Assembly: GCF_014212495.1 (NCBI RefSeq)
Contig: NZ_JACKZC010000001.1
Location: forward strand, 310,001 to 374,000
Direction: 5' to 3'
Source of the DNA: Pontibacter sp. Tf4
GTDB lineage: Bacteria > Bacteroidota > Bacteroidia > Cytophagales > Hymenobacteraceae
Length of the DNA stretch: 64,000 bases
Shown in pieces: positions 28,871 to 37,466 of this stretch (positions within the stretch are counted from its first letter, which is position 1; each line of letters begins with the position of its first letter). The translations under genes and the position numbers were made by a program. The notes under the pieces are model-generated. The model saw nothing but the letters and a program-made list of their open reading frames with translations. It was not told the origin of the DNA and ran no database searches.

Positions 28871-29647
28871 TTAACAGCCTTTTCTTAAATTTTCAGCATA
28901 ATCGTTCGGCAGAATGCATTCTTCAATGGCACGGGCAGCTTTCTCGTAATCGTATTTGAAGCGGATAAACTCTACCTGAATGCTGTTTTTGTCCAGCACC
29001 GAACTGTTCTCGTCAATAGTCAGCAGCACGTAGCCACCACGGTTATCGCCATCCTTGGGCTTGCCCACCGATCCGATGTTAATAGCATGTCTGTAGTGTG
29101 GCTTGCCCTCTTCCCCAGAATCCAAGATCCTGTGGTACGGCTTGTGCGTGTGCCCGAAGCACATGATGTCGGCATCAGCATCCTTCATAATGCGGAGCAT
29201 GCTTTTTTCATCCCGATCTTCAAAGAGATACTCGTTTATTTTTCTTGGGCTTCCATGCACCAGCAGCAAGTTCAACTTATCATCGTTTAGCTGGTACTCT
29301 ACTTTTATATGGGCTGGCAGCGACCGCAGGTACTGGCGTTGTGCTGGTTGGATGATCTCATTGGTAAAAGAGATGGATACTGCACCGTTGGCTTTTTCCT
29401 GCTCGGTCTTGTAGGCACAGCCACAATCGTTGCTTTCCCTGCCAATGCCGAAATCATAGTTGCCAGCAATAGTCGGGATGTTGCGTTTACTGATCTCGTC
29501 CACCACCTCGTTTGCCCAGATGTTATAGCCCACCAGATCCCCGAGGCAATAAATGAAATCTGGTTTTCTGGTTTCCACATCTTCAAAGAAAGCTTCCAAG
29601 GCTGGCAGGTTGGCGTGAATGTCGCTGAAGAGTACAATCTTACTCAT
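28871..29647 (-). CDS. Calcineurin-like metallophosphoesterase of the ars operon
   Basis: 258 aa, with the five metallophosphoesterase motifs in order: [11 protein letters not shown] (D-x-H), CLGDLVGYN (GDxxxxG), AGNYDFG (GNYD, usually GNHD), LVHGSPR and FGHTHKPY. These bind two metal ions for phosphoester cleavage. Proteins of this YfcE/DUF2156-like type are frequent neighbours of acr3 in Bacteroidota arsenic operons, but their substrate is unknown. It has no signal peptide. It lies between the DUF6428 gene and acr3 with short gaps, so cotranscription is likely. Confidence 0.88.
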   Translation of the reverse strand: MSKIVLFSDIHANLPALEAFFEDVETRKPDFIYCLGDLVGYNIWANEVVDEISKRNIPTIAGNYDFGIGRESNDCGCAYKTEQEKANGAVSISFTNEIIQPAQRQYLRSLPAHIKVEYQLNDDKLNLLLVHGSPRKINEYLFEDRDEKSMLRIMKDADADIMCFGHTHKPYHRILDSGEEGKPHYRHAINIGSVGKPKDGDNRGGYVLLTIDENSSVLDKNSIQVEFIRFKYDYEKAARAIEECILPNDYAENLRKGC

Positions 29648-29707
29648 AGTGTCTTGTATAAGGGTATATTATATAAGTCTGGATAGCTTTAAAAGAATAG
29701 TGGCTGC

Positions 29708-30175
29708 TTAGCAGCAGCCACTACCTGGTGTACAGGCGTTACCTGACTGCATCTCTTTGAGGTTGATTCTGATTTTCTCTTTCGGGATGCCGCACTTGTC
29801 TGGCGAAAGGCAGTTGGTCGTCTTTGACTGTAGCACGAAGGTTTTACCGTTAAAGCCAAGGTCGTACTTGCCGATGGTTTCGACTTGGTACTCTACTTCA
29901 ATGTCCAGATCTTCCATACCCAACGCCTTTTCAGAAAGGGCGATAATGTTTAGCAGCTTCTGGGGCTTTAAGCGATGTTCGAAGTCGTTGGCTTTCCATA
30001 GCTGGAAGTTCGCCACTTTCTCAGTACGCACCGTGCCACCACAGTCAATGAAGTTCTTGGTTACCACACCTACCTCGGTTACGTGGAAATGCTCAGGCAC
30101 TTTTACTCCGTTATCTAACTGAAAATCCACCGCATCGGCAGTTTGCAGTATATTTTTTACTTGGGATAGTTTCAT
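29708..30175 (-). CDS. DUF6428 family protein of the ars operon
   Basis: 155 aa. The sequence (LKDxx-type start MKLSQVKNILQTADAVDFQLDNG and VPEHFHVTEVGVVTKNFIDCGG) matches the DUF6428 family, which is almost always linked to arsR/acr3 in Bacteroidota. The C-terminus is cysteine rich (SGNACTPGSGCC, plus a Cys pair in TTNCLSPDKCG), suggesting metalloid binding, but no activity is known. Together with the ArsR tail CQQSNCC this shows a theme of C-terminal Cys pairs in this operon. It lies 19 bases after arsR. Confidence 0.85.
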   Translation of the reverse strand: MKLSQVKNILQTADAVDFQLDNGVKVPEHFHVTEVGVVTKNFIDCGGTVRTEKVANFQLWKANDFEHRLKPQKLLNIIALSEKALGMEDLDIEVEYQVETIGKYDLGFNGKTFVLQSKTTNCLSPDKCGIPKEKIRINLKEMQSGNACTPGSGCC

Positions 30176-30194
30176 GGTCGTCTTGTTTAAGATG

Positions 30195-30527
30195 TCAACA
30201 ACAGTTTGATTGCTGGCACTTTACGTCTGCCAGTATGTTAGAAAAGTAACCTTTCAGGTAGTCGAATGCGTTTTCATCGAGGCAGTAGCAAACAGCGTTT
30301 CCTTCCACCGTGCCTTTGATGATGCCAACGTTCTTCAACTCTTTCAGGTGCTGCGAAACGGTGGCTTGCGCTAACGGAAGTTCGCTGACCAGATCACCGC
30401 ACACGCAAGTTTTCATTTTCAGCAGGTGTTCGATGATAGCGATCCGTGCTGGATGCCCCAAAGCTTTGAGCAGTTTGGCTATATCGTTTTGCTTTTCGGT
30501 AAAGTTCTCTGTTTTCGTCAATCCCAT
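30195..30527 (-). CDS. arsR: ArsR-family arsenic-responsive repressor
   Basis: 110 aa, winged-helix HTH. The metal motif appears as TCVCGDLV in the alpha-3 helix, with the recognition helix LPLAQATVSQHLKELKNVGII. The C-terminus ends CQQSNCC, adding possible As(III) ligands. ArsR proteins release DNA when they bind arsenite or antimonite. It is the first gene of the leftward operon arsR-DUF6428-phosphoesterase-acr3, and an inverted repeat lies just before it. No second ArsR-like gene of the same type is needed for arsI, which lies upstream in the same direction with its own terminator. Confidence 0.92.
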   Translation of the reverse strand: MGLTKTENFTEKQNDIAKLLKALGHPARIAIIEHLLKMKTCVCGDLVSELPLAQATVSQHLKELKNVGIIKGTVEGNAVCYCLDENAFDYLKGYFSNILADVKCQQSNCC

Positions 30528-30533
30528 AGATTC

Positions 30534-30561
30534 TAATCGTATGATTGCAATATTGCGATTA
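30534..30561. promoter_or_regulatory. Putative ArsR operator
   Basis: TAATCG (30534-30539) and CGATTA (30556-30561) form an inverted repeat, with the palindrome ATTGCAAT (30544-30551) inside. It starts 7 bases before the arsR start codon. The form fits a dimeric winged-helix repressor that controls its own operon. Confidence 0.6.
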
Positions 30562-30601
30562 ACTTTTCATAAGGCATAACGGTTCAGAATATTTTGTACA
30601 T

Positions 30602-30634
30602 AAAAAAAGAGGCAATGCCAGATGCACCGCCTCT
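30602..30634 (-). terminator. Terminator after arsI
   Basis: AGAGGC (30609-30614) pairs with GCCTCT (30629-30634), extended by inner pairs; on the minus strand a run of seven T follows. It separates arsI transcription from the arsR operon. Confidence 0.7.
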
Positions 30635-30656
30635 ATCTGATAATATATTCTACGTG

Positions 30657-31154
30657 TTATTTTGCAGAGCAGCTTCCATCGCAAGCAGCCTCGGTTACAG
30701 CTTCGCTGACTACGGCATCTATACCATCATTGCCATCCCACTTCTCCATAACCTCTGGTGCTGGTCGGGCATTGATTCCCTCTCCATAAACAGTGGCAGT
30801 ACCATGCGTATAGAATGCTTCCCAATCCACGCCCTGCGGATCTGTGATCCAGGATTTCTGGCTTTTAGAGTAGCAGCAGGTGCATTCGCCTTCTTCGAAT
30901 ACCTTGCCTTTGGCTTCCTGCATGTTGGAATACACGTGCTGTAGTTCCGCTTCGGTTTCCACCTGCAAGCCCAGATGCTCAATGCCAGTTTCGGCATGTC
31001 CTGTGGAGATAGCAAAGTTCACCCGTGGATCTTCCAGCATCCACTTGGCGTAATCTGCCTTTAAAATGGTAGCACCAGTATTAAACAATGCGTTGTAGAA
31101 AGCTACACTTTCCTCTAAGTTCTTAACTCTAACGTGTACGTGAAATCTTTTCAT
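30657..31154 (-). CDS. arsI: ArsI/CadI-family glyoxalase-fold metalloenzyme
   Basis: 165 aa. Vicinal oxygen chelate fold: KRFHVHVRVKNLEESVAFYNALF with the first His ligand, IEHLGLQVET with the second, DWEAFYTHG with the Glu ligand. The vicinal cysteines GECTCCYSKSQKSW are the As(III)-binding pair seen in ArsI C-As lyases, which cleave methylarsenite; the related CadI proteins respond to cadmium. The C-terminus adds Cys residues (AACDGSCSAK). It lies upstream of arsR on the same strand but is separated by a terminator. ArsI-like activity is the best guess; substrate preference cannot be read from the sequence. Confidence 0.88.
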   Translation of the reverse strand: MKRFHVHVRVKNLEESVAFYNALFNTGATILKADYAKWMLEDPRVNFAISTGHAETGIEHLGLQVETEAELQHVYSNMQEAKGKVFEEGECTCCYSKSQKSWITDPQGVDWEAFYTHGTATVYGEGINARPAPEVMEKWDGNDGIDAVVSEAVTEAACDGSCSAK

Positions 31155-31277
31155 GGCTGTAGCAATTATAGTTTTTTAGTCCTTGTTTGTAAGGAAGACT
31201 GACAAGCCAGCGAAAAGACGCAGGTTTTAAGAAATATTTTATTCAGTGCCTCTGACCCTCTTGGAGCTAATAGTAGG

Positions 31278-31493
31278 CTATGAGCAACAAGACTTGTTTA
31301 ACTGGATAGGTGGGCATGCTACCGTGCCATAGCTGCAATACACGCAACAATCACCCTGTTTAGGTTTCAGTACGATATGGCAATTAGCACACTCGTAAAA
31401 GTATTGGCAAGCATCCGTCGGCATTGTTTCTTCCTTAACAAAGCCGCATTCAGGACACGTAAGTGTTGACTGTAGATTAGGCGTATTTTCCAT
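31278..31493 (-). CDS. Small GDCCxxC-type cysteine-rich protein
   Basis: 71 aa with two zinc-ribbon-like knuckles: CPECG at residues 14-18 and CANC in the middle, followed by the GDCCVYCSYGTVACPPIQ block that names this family. A final CCS adds more thiols. Proteins of this type lie beside mercury and other heavy-metal genes in Bacteroidota and may bind metal ions. No signal peptide, so cytoplasmic. It begins 6 bases after the MerTP stop, which argues for an operon ArsR-MerTP-GDCC. No enzymatic role is known. Confidence 0.8.
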   Translation of the reverse strand: MENTPNLQSTLTCPECGFVKEETMPTDACQYFYECANCHIVLKPKQGDCCVYCSYGTVACPPIQLNKSCCS

Positions 31494-31499
31494 CGTAAA

Positions 31500-32774
31500 T
31501 TATTTTTTAGAACAGCATGATTTACCACTTTCTGCCGAGCATGCTGGCTCTTTTCCAAAGACTGAGCTAGTAGCAGTGCATAGTTCCACATGCGGCATTT
31601 TACCCTTCCCTACATACTTTTCTCCAGCTTGCTGAATCTGACGCTCTACTTTGTTATAGGCTTCGGTGGTCAGGTCTTTGTAAGAAGAAATAGACAAAAA
31701 CAGGTTTGTGTAGATGCCAGCGATGTCTTTCTCAAACTGCTTTTCAAATGCTGGCTTGATAAGGCCCTCTTTTTTGTAGCCAGCAATCGTGTTCTTCGCA
31801 ATAATAGCGGCTTCCTGCTGGCTTAACTTATCCACTTCTCTGCCTTTGTACCAGGCGCTACCTTTAGGAAAAGAGGCAGTATAGCTCTTTGCTTCTGCAG
31901 AAGCTAATGCAGTTAATTCAATACTATGACTAGTACTTACCGTTTGGATGATCTCAGCTCTCTTGCTGTTAGCAGTGTTTGGTAGCCATTTAATAGCTAC
32001 CACAGTTCCTTTCTTGTTCAGCCAAGCTCCCTCTACTGCCTCTTTGTGTTTCTCCAGATCGATCAGCATGAACTTGGCTTTACTACCACAGCCGATAGTA
32101 GGTGCTGCCTGGCAAACCAACGGGGCTTTATAGAAAGATACATTTGAAGTAGATGCAGTCACAAGGTTATGCGCGGTTACTTTATAGCCTGTCTTTTGTA
32201 TGGCTGCTGTAATGGTCTTCACATCAACCTTTGCCTGATCAAAAGTCACTAAACTACTGTTGGTCGCATACGAAGTATTGAAGACCTCCACCCCTTTTAC
32301 CTTAGCAAGTTCTTTGTTTACATGGCTTTCACAACCTGTACAAGTCATGCCCTGGATGGCGAACCTTACCTGTTGTTTAGTGTCATTTAACGCCACAGGA
32401 GTAGCCTGTGGTTGTGGCTCAGGATAGAAAACGTTCGCATAGAGCGGGAAGGACATCAGGCCAATCGCAACCACGGTTACGATGGCCAAAAAAGCCTTGG
32501 ATTGAAGGAAGGATGCCATCTTCGGTGATTCGCAGTTACAGTCCATTGTAGTTGTTTTAACAGGCTTAAGTTTACTATACCAGGCTATGGCAAGCACTAC
32601 CAGAGACACGCCTATCAGATAAGGCCTGGCTGATTCAAGCCATGAAAAGCTCGCAGCTAAACTGCTGCTGCCAGCCAGTAAGGCAATAACAGGTGAAACA
32701 CAACAAAGCGATGCTGCCATCGCAGACAGGAATCCAGCACCAGTAAAGGTGCCTGACAATTTTAGACCGCTCAT
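31500..32774 (-). CDS. MerTP-type mercury transporter with a C-terminal extension
   Basis: 424 aa. Residues 1-115 are a MerT-like membrane part with the cysteine pair LCCVSP and NCNC (CNCE) after a helix, and three helices. Residues about 130-205 are a MerP-type HMA domain with GMTCTGCESH. Normal Bacteroidota MerTP stops near 200 aa, but here about 215 more residues follow in frame, with VCQAAPTIGCGSKAK, a long helical region and a Cys-rich tail (ACSAESGKSCCSKK). MerT and MerP carry Hg(II) into the cell for MerA; no merA is visible here. The role of the extension is unknown. It overlaps the ArsR-type gene by 4 bases. Confidence 0.85.
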   Translation of the reverse strand: MSGLKLSGTFTGAGFLSAMAASLCCVSPVIALLAGSSSLAASFSWLESARPYLIGVSLVVLAIAWYSKLKPVKTTTMDCNCESPKMASFLQSKAFLAIVTVVAIGLMSFPLYANVFYPEPQPQATPVALNDTKQQVRFAIQGMTCTGCESHVNKELAKVKGVEVFNTSYATNSSLVTFDQAKVDVKTITAAIQKTGYKVTAHNLVTASTSNVSFYKAPLVCQAAPTIGCGSKAKFMLIDLEKHKEAVEGAWLNKKGTVVAIKWLPNTANSKRAEIIQTVSTSHSIELTALASAEAKSYTASFPKGSAWYKGREVDKLSQQEAAIIAKNTIAGYKKEGLIKPAFEKQFEKDIAGIYTNLFLSISSYKDLTTEAYNKVERQIQQAGEKYVGKGKMPHVELCTATSSVFGKEPACSAESGKSCCSKK

Positions 32775-33148
32775 ACTTTTTCCAGTTCGTTTGCTTGCTG
32801 ATTGATATGTTTGAAAAATGGCTGCAGGATTTCCATATTATCCTGTGTGAGTGAATAAAAAATTGTTTGCCCTACTTTTCGGGTCTCCACAATGCTTCCA
32901 TCCTTCAACTTCCTTAAATGTTGTGAGACGGCAGGAATACTGATACCTAGAATGTCAGCCAGGTCGCAAGGACATAATTCCTTTTCCGCTTCAAGCAGGT
33001 AGAGCATTTTTAACCTTACCTCATTGCCCGCTAAGGCTAATATATTGGATAGGTCGGTTAAGGATTTTTGGGCTATATCAAGCTTATCTTTACAATTTCT
33101 AATTTGGCCTTGATCTGCAAATAAGCGGCTGCAACTTTTACTACTCAT
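32771..33148 (-). CDS. ArsR/SmtB-family metal-responsive regulator
   Basis: The frame is open from 33196, but MSSKSCSRL at 33146-33148 is the best start because the preceding residues are unlike the family; that gives 125 aa. Winged helix with the metal motif ELCPCDL in alpha-3 and recognition helix ISIPAVSQHLRKLKDG. CxC in this position binds soft metals such as Hg, As, Cd or Pb. An extra Cys pair is near the N-terminus. The stop overlaps the start of MerTP (ATGA), so it probably represses the MerTP operon. A mercury-sensing ArsR-type protein would substitute for MerR here. Confidence 0.85.
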   Translation of the reverse strand: MSSKSCSRLFADQGQIRNCKDKLDIAQKSLTDLSNILALAGNEVRLKMLYLLEAEKELCPCDLADILGISIPAVSQHLRKLKDGSIVETRKVGQTIFYSLTQDNMEILQPFFKHINQQANELEKV

Positions 33149-33313
33149 ACTGTAAAGATAGTCAGAATAAGTATTTAAGCAAATTCTTAAATACAAACTT
33201 TTTATAATCTTAGCTTATCATCGTTGTATCAAAATGTTTACATTAAAAAAGGTGTTGTATCAAGTACTATATTGATAAGTGTCTTCTTAACGTTGTATTG
33301 TTTGTAAAATAAA

Positions 33314-33342
33314 GAAGGAGACCCATACAACAGATCTCCTTC
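33314..33342 (-). terminator. Terminator after the P1B ATPase gene
   Basis: GAAGGAGA (33314-33321) pairs with TCTCCTTC (33335-33342). On the minus strand the hairpin is followed by TTTATTTTAC. It marks the end of the large zinc/cadmium operon. Confidence 0.65.
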
Positions 33343-33355
33343 CTATTATTAAATC

Positions 33356-35383
33356 TTAATCAAAGTGCATCCGTTGAATACGCACCGCATTTAAGATAGC
33401 CAAGAAAGCTACGCCTACATCTGCAAATACGGCTTCCCACATGGTAGCCAGTCCACCTGCACCTAAGATCAACACAATGGCCTTCACGCCGAAGGCAAGT
33501 GCAATATTTTGCCATACGATCTGCTTCGTTTTCTTGCCAATGTTGATCGCGGTTGCTATTCTGGCAGGATGATCTGTCTGAATCACTACGTCTGCTGTTT
33601 CAATAGCAGCATCCGATCCAAGGCCGCCCATGGCCATGCCTACATCAGCCAGGGTGATCACAGGCGCATCGTTGATGCCATCTCCCACAAAGGCTACCAT
33701 GCGCCCTTGGGCCTTCAGTTTTTCTACATGGCCTACCTTGTCCTGTGGTAATAGTCCACCATACGCTTCATCTAACTGTAGTTCTTTAGCTACCTTCTGT
33801 ACAATAGAGTCTTTATCCCCCGAGAGCATCACCAATTTCTTTACACCCAGCTCCCGCATTCGCTTCACAGCCAGTGGTGCATCTGCTTTCGTTTTGTCGG
33901 CAATGGTAATGTAACCTGCGTAAATACCGTCCACAGCGACCAATACAATCGTCTCTACTATCTCTTTTATACTCGGGTCATAGATGACATTAAACTTCTC
34001 CAGCAGTCTTCCATTTCCAACCAGCAGTTCTTTGCCATCCACTGTACCCTTCAAGCCATGACCGGATATTTCTTCTACATTGCTTACAGCATGTTGTTGG
34101 TAGGCTTGGCCTGCTTCAGCAACAACAGCTTGTGCAATGGGATGGTTAGACTTGCTTTCGAGAGCGGCCACTGCAGATAAGAACCAAGCCTTATCGGACA
34201 AGACCGTTTCTATCTGCTGCACCTGGAAAACGCCTTCGGTGAGTGTGCCGGTTTTATCCATTACCACGGTGTCCACCTGTGTCATCAGGTCTAGGAAATT
34301 AGAACCTTTGAACAGTAAGCCGTTGCGCGAAGCAGCCCCGATGCCGCCGAAATAGCCGAGTGGTATGGAAATGACCAGCGCACACGGACAGGAGATGACC
34401 AGGAAGATCAGCGCCCGGTACAACCACTCGTTAAAGTCATAACTTTCGAAAACGATGTAAGGAATGAAGGTAAGTCCTACGGCCAGGAAAAACACGATCG
34501 GTGTGTATACTTTGGCAAATTTGGTAATGAACTGCTGGGTTTTAGCTTTGCGGCTGCCTGCTTCTTCCACCAGTTTCAGGATCTTTGACAAGGCGCTGTT
34601 TTCATAGGCAGAAGTAACCTTTAGTTCGATCACCTGATCCAGGTTGATCATCCCTGCCAGTACAGTTTCGCCTTTTGCCTTGGTATCCGGCTTGGATTCG
34701 CCTGTCAGGGCAGCGGTATTGAAAGAAGCGCGTTCGGTCAGCAACTCCCCATCCAACGCTATTTTTTCACCGGCTTTCACCTGCACGACCTCACCTATTT
34801 GTACATCCTTTGCCTTTCTCCTAGCCACGCCATTGGCAGTAACCACCCCTACTTCATCCGGTCTATTATCAATAAGTGCTTTGATGGAGCGCCTGGAGCG
34901 TAGCACTGCTGCTTCCTGGAAGTGTTCGCCGATCACATAGAAAAGCATCACGGCCACCCCTTCAGCATACTCTCCAATATAGAAAGCCCCAAGCGTTGCC
35001 ATGCTCATCAGAAAGAACTCGTTAAAGAAACTCGCACGCAGGCTTTTGATGGCGTGCCATACCACCCGCCAGCCAACCAGCACATAAGCAATTCCATAAC
35101 TTAAAAGGCGTATATAGCCTGTAAACCAAAGGGTATCCAGGTAGTCTAGCAAGATACCACCCAGCAGTAGAGCAAGGCTCAGGGCTGTCGGCAGATAAGA
35201 TGCTTTAGCCTCTTCTTCGGCATGCGCATGCTCGTCAGCACCCTTTACCTTAGTTTTGCCATCTGCTGAGCAGCACTCTGCACCTACGTTTGGCCCAGGT
35301 GCTTCCGCAGTTCTTGGCGAAGTGATCTCTAGTGGTTTAAAATCTTCTTCTATATTTTTAGTTGATTCAGCGTTCTTATCCAT
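33356..35383 (-). CDS. Heavy-metal P1B-type ATPase (Zn/Cd/Co/Pb type)
   Basis: 675 aa. CPC motif in SCPCALVIS (Cys332, Cys334), phosphorylation site DKTGT (Asp376), and the GDGINDAPVI hinge. The HEGT-like and TGES (about 226-230) actuator motifs are present. No HMA domain is found at the N-terminus; instead there is AECCSADG followed by a His-containing stretch EHAHAEEE, which may serve as a metal docking site. The CPC motif with this membrane layout fits ZntA/CadA-type export of divalent metals. Last gene of the leftward czc operon, 18 bases after the DUF3703 gene. Confidence 0.92.
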   Translation of the reverse strand: MDKNAESTKNIEEDFKPLEITSPRTAEAPGPNVGAECCSADGKTKVKGADEHAHAEEEAKASYLPTALSLALLLGGILLDYLDTLWFTGYIRLLSYGIAYVLVGWRVVWHAIKSLRASFFNEFFLMSMATLGAFYIGEYAEGVAVMLFYVIGEHFQEAAVLRSRRSIKALIDNRPDEVGVVTANGVARRKAKDVQIGEVVQVKAGEKIALDGELLTERASFNTAALTGESKPDTKAKGETVLAGMINLDQVIELKVTSAYENSALSKILKLVEEAGSRKAKTQQFITKFAKVYTPIVFFLAVGLTFIPYIVFESYDFNEWLYRALIFLVISCPCALVISIPLGYFGGIGAASRNGLLFKGSNFLDLMTQVDTVVMDKTGTLTEGVFQVQQIETVLSDKAWFLSAVAALESKSNHPIAQAVVAEAGQAYQQHAVSNVEEISGHGLKGTVDGKELLVGNGRLLEKFNVIYDPSIKEIVETIVLVAVDGIYAGYITIADKTKADAPLAVKRMRELGVKKLVMLSGDKDSIVQKVAKELQLDEAYGGLLPQDKVGHVEKLKAQGRMVAFVGDGINDAPVITLADVGMAMGGLGSDAAIETADVVIQTDHPARIATAINIGKKTKQIVWQNIALAFGVKAIVLILGAGGLATMWEAVFADVGVAFLAILNAVRIQRMHFD

Positions 35384-35400
35384 ATTTTTTACTTTTATAG

Positions 35401-35766
35401 TTAGCGGGCAGCCTGTATGATTTGCTGCAGATCAAGTGGAATAGGCATCGGTTTTAGTGGTGGTACGCTTGCCCCACCGGTATTGCCAAGCGGGATCATG
35501 CCAGCCCAGGATTTGATACCGCCTACTAGCAATCGCGGGATTTGCCCCATGACTTCTTTTCTATCCCTGGTACGAAAGCCAAACAAAAGCATTCGCCAGT
35601 GAACAGCGGTATGTGCAACCGGGTAGGGTTGTCCCAGAATATGCGCGCGTTCTAAGTGCTGCCATGCTTGTACTACTTTCCCCTGTTCCCAACTAGTATA
35701 GTAAGCAGCTAGCTCCTGCTGGTAATAAGGGCGGAGCGCAGCAGGCATGTTCCAGTTAAACTTCAT
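35401..35766 (-). CDS. DUF3703 family protein
   Basis: Start chosen at the ATG 35764-35766 (MKFNWNMPAALRPYY) because the longer frame begins with TTG; 121 aa. The protein matches DUF3703, a small helical family that in many bacteria sits next to metal resistance genes. The conserved block WQHLERAHILGQPYPVAHTAVHWRML carries His residues that may bind metal. No signal peptide is present. It lies between the Fur-family regulator and the P1B ATPase on the same strand. Molecular function is unknown. Confidence 0.85.
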   Translation of the reverse strand: MKFNWNMPAALRPYYQQELAAYYTSWEQGKVVQAWQHLERAHILGQPYPVAHTAVHWRMLLFGFRTRDRKEVMGQIPRLLVGGIKSWAGMIPLGNTGGASVPPLKPMPIPLDLQQIIQAAR

Positions 35767-35796
35767 GATCAAGTTCTTTTAGTTTCTGTTACAAAT

Positions 35797-36246
35797 CTAC
35801 TGTTCCTTTGCCTGCAACTGCATTGCATTTTCAGGTATGCAGCTTCCACAAATACCCTTTACGATCAGGCTGACTTCTTCCGCTGCAAAATCTGTAGGTA
35901 TGGAGACTTCAGGAATGCGAGTTGTGGGCAGGCAATACGTTTCGGCACATTTGCTGCAATGGAAATGAACATGCAGGTCCTGATGGTTCTCGGTCTGACA
36001 ATCACCTGCACACAGCGCGAACTTTACCGATCCCGTTCCGTCTGCAATAGGGTGTACCAATCCTTTTTCTTCAAAGGTCTTTAGCGTGCGGTACAAGGTA
36101 ATGCGGTCTGAACGGTGAAAAGCGGTTTCCAGATCATTCAGGCTTACTGCTGCCCTTTGGGATTTCAGAAAATCTAGCACCAGCAAGCGCATGGCCGTGG
36201 GCCGAATGTGCTTTTCTTGCAGCAGCCTATCTAAGTTTTGTAGCAT
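35797..36246 (-). CDS. Fur/Zur-family metal-responsive repressor
   Basis: The frame is open from 36324, but that start lies inside the upstream adaptor gene; ATG at 36244-36246 (MLQNLDRLLQEKHIR) gives 149 aa, a normal Fur length, and clears the adaptor stop at 36257. Domain order: winged helix (HRSDRITLYRTLKTFEEKGLVHPI) then dimerisation with HVHFHCSKCAETYCL and GICGSC, the two CxxC zinc sites of Fur proteins. Given its place between CzcB and DUF3703 it probably senses zinc or a related divalent metal. The regulated promoter would be upstream of the DUF6660 gene. Metal preference cannot be decided. Confidence 0.88.
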   Translation of the reverse strand: MLQNLDRLLQEKHIRPTAMRLLVLDFLKSQRAAVSLNDLETAFHRSDRITLYRTLKTFEEKGLVHPIADGTGSVKFALCAGDCQTENHQDLHVHFHCSKCAETYCLPTTRIPEVSIPTDFAAEEVSLIVKGICGSCIPENAMQLQAKEQ

Positions 36247-36256
36247 AGCTTCTTGA

Positions 36257-37441
36257 TTAATGATGACCTTCTTCCTCGGCATTTCGCATTTTGGCCAGCA
36301 GCGAATGTGCGCCTTTGGTGACAAAGTTACTTTGTGCCGTATCGACTCCGGCAGGAAGGGCTACCTGTACAAAGCCACCTTCCTCTATGCCGCGTTCTAC
36401 CGGCACCATGCGGAATTGCTTCATCACAGCCTCACCTTCCTTTGCTTGCCCTGTGTATAGAAAAATAAAGTTGCTGTTATTTTCCTGTACCACTGCCGCC
36501 TCCGGTAAAGCCAGTACCTGCCGGTTATCCAGTGCTACCTGTGCCTGCACATACATGCCGGGTACCAGGTCCTTGTCTTCATCTTCCATGTGCGCATGCA
36601 CCTGTACGGTCCGTTCCGGGCTAATCTCTTTACCAATCAGGTAGATCGTAGCCTGATGGTTCACGACGGTTTCACCCGGAAGCGAGTAATGTACTCTCTG
36701 TCCCTTTTTCAACGTAGCCAGGTCTTTCTCGAACACGGTCAGCTCTACGTGCATGTGGTCAGTATCTGCGATGCGGAAAAGCACATCAGTTGGGGCTACA
36801 TATCGTCCCACATCGGCATTAACATAGGTTATATAGCCTTCCAACGGGGCATAAATAGGTAAAACACGTTTGATCTTACCAGTTCGCATTGAACCGTTGG
36901 TAATACCGATGATAGCTAAGCGTTCCTGCAGCGCCTGTACCCGCGTTTGCATGCTTTTATATTCTGCAACGGTTTGCTGGTAAGTTTTCGCAGCTGTGAC
37001 CTGCTCTTCGTGCAATTCCTTTTGGCGTTTATATTCCAGCTCCAGGTAATCCAGGCGGCTTCTTGCTTCCAGGTAATCTTCCTGTAAGGTCACAAACTCG
37101 GGGTTTTCAATCGTAGCCAGTAATTCCCCCTTTCGCACGAAGCGGCCTTCCAGCACTTCTGTTTTCCGGATAAAGCCGCCCAGCGGTGCAGTCACTGAAG
37201 CCATGTTTTGCGGTGGCAGATCCAGTTTACCAGTTAATGTAAGCATGTTGCTCAGGTTGCGCATTTGAGGTTTACCCAATGTAATCCCTGCTACCTGATA
37301 CTGCTCTGCGGTAAGTTCTGCTCTATAGGGGCTTTCTTCTTCATGGGCTTCCGCCTCTTCCTGAACCGGTTCAGCCGTGTTACCACAGGAAGTAAAAATT
37401 AGAATGCACATAACGTATGCGATATAGATGATCCTTTTCAT
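36257..37441 (-). CDS. CzcB/CusB-type RND periplasmic adaptor lipoprotein
   Basis: The ATG at 37439-37441 starts MKRIIYIAYVMCILIFTSCGN, with a lipobox ending at Cys20, so the longer frame from 37516 is rejected; 394 aa. Membrane fusion protein domains follow: barrel-sandwich hybrid (APLGGFIRKTEVLEGRFVRKGELLATI), coiled-coil hairpin (about 120-190), second lipoyl half (IYAPLEGYITYVNADVGRYV) and beta-barrel. The adaptor links the inner-membrane pump to the outer-membrane channel. It starts 25 bases after the CzcA-TolC fusion and is in the same operon. No N-terminal metal-binding heavy His/Met cluster, unlike CusB. Confidence 0.9.
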   Translation of the reverse strand: MKRIIYIAYVMCILIFTSCGNTAEPVQEEAEAHEEESPYRAELTAEQYQVAGITLGKPQMRNLSNMLTLTGKLDLPPQNMASVTAPLGGFIRKTEVLEGRFVRKGELLATIENPEFVTLQEDYLEARSRLDYLELEYKRQKELHEEQVTAAKTYQQTVAEYKSMQTRVQALQERLAIIGITNGSMRTGKIKRVLPIYAPLEGYITYVNADVGRYVAPTDVLFRIADTDHMHVELTVFEKDLATLKKGQRVHYSLPGETVVNHQATIYLIGKEISPERTVQVHAHMEDEDKDLVPGMYVQAQVALDNRQVLALPEAAVVQENNSNFIFLYTGQAKEGEAVMKQFRMVPVERGIEEGGFVQVALPAGVDTAQSNFVTKGAHSLLAKMRNAEEEGHH

Positions 37442-37466
37442 ATCGGATGATTTCTCTTGTACTTGA

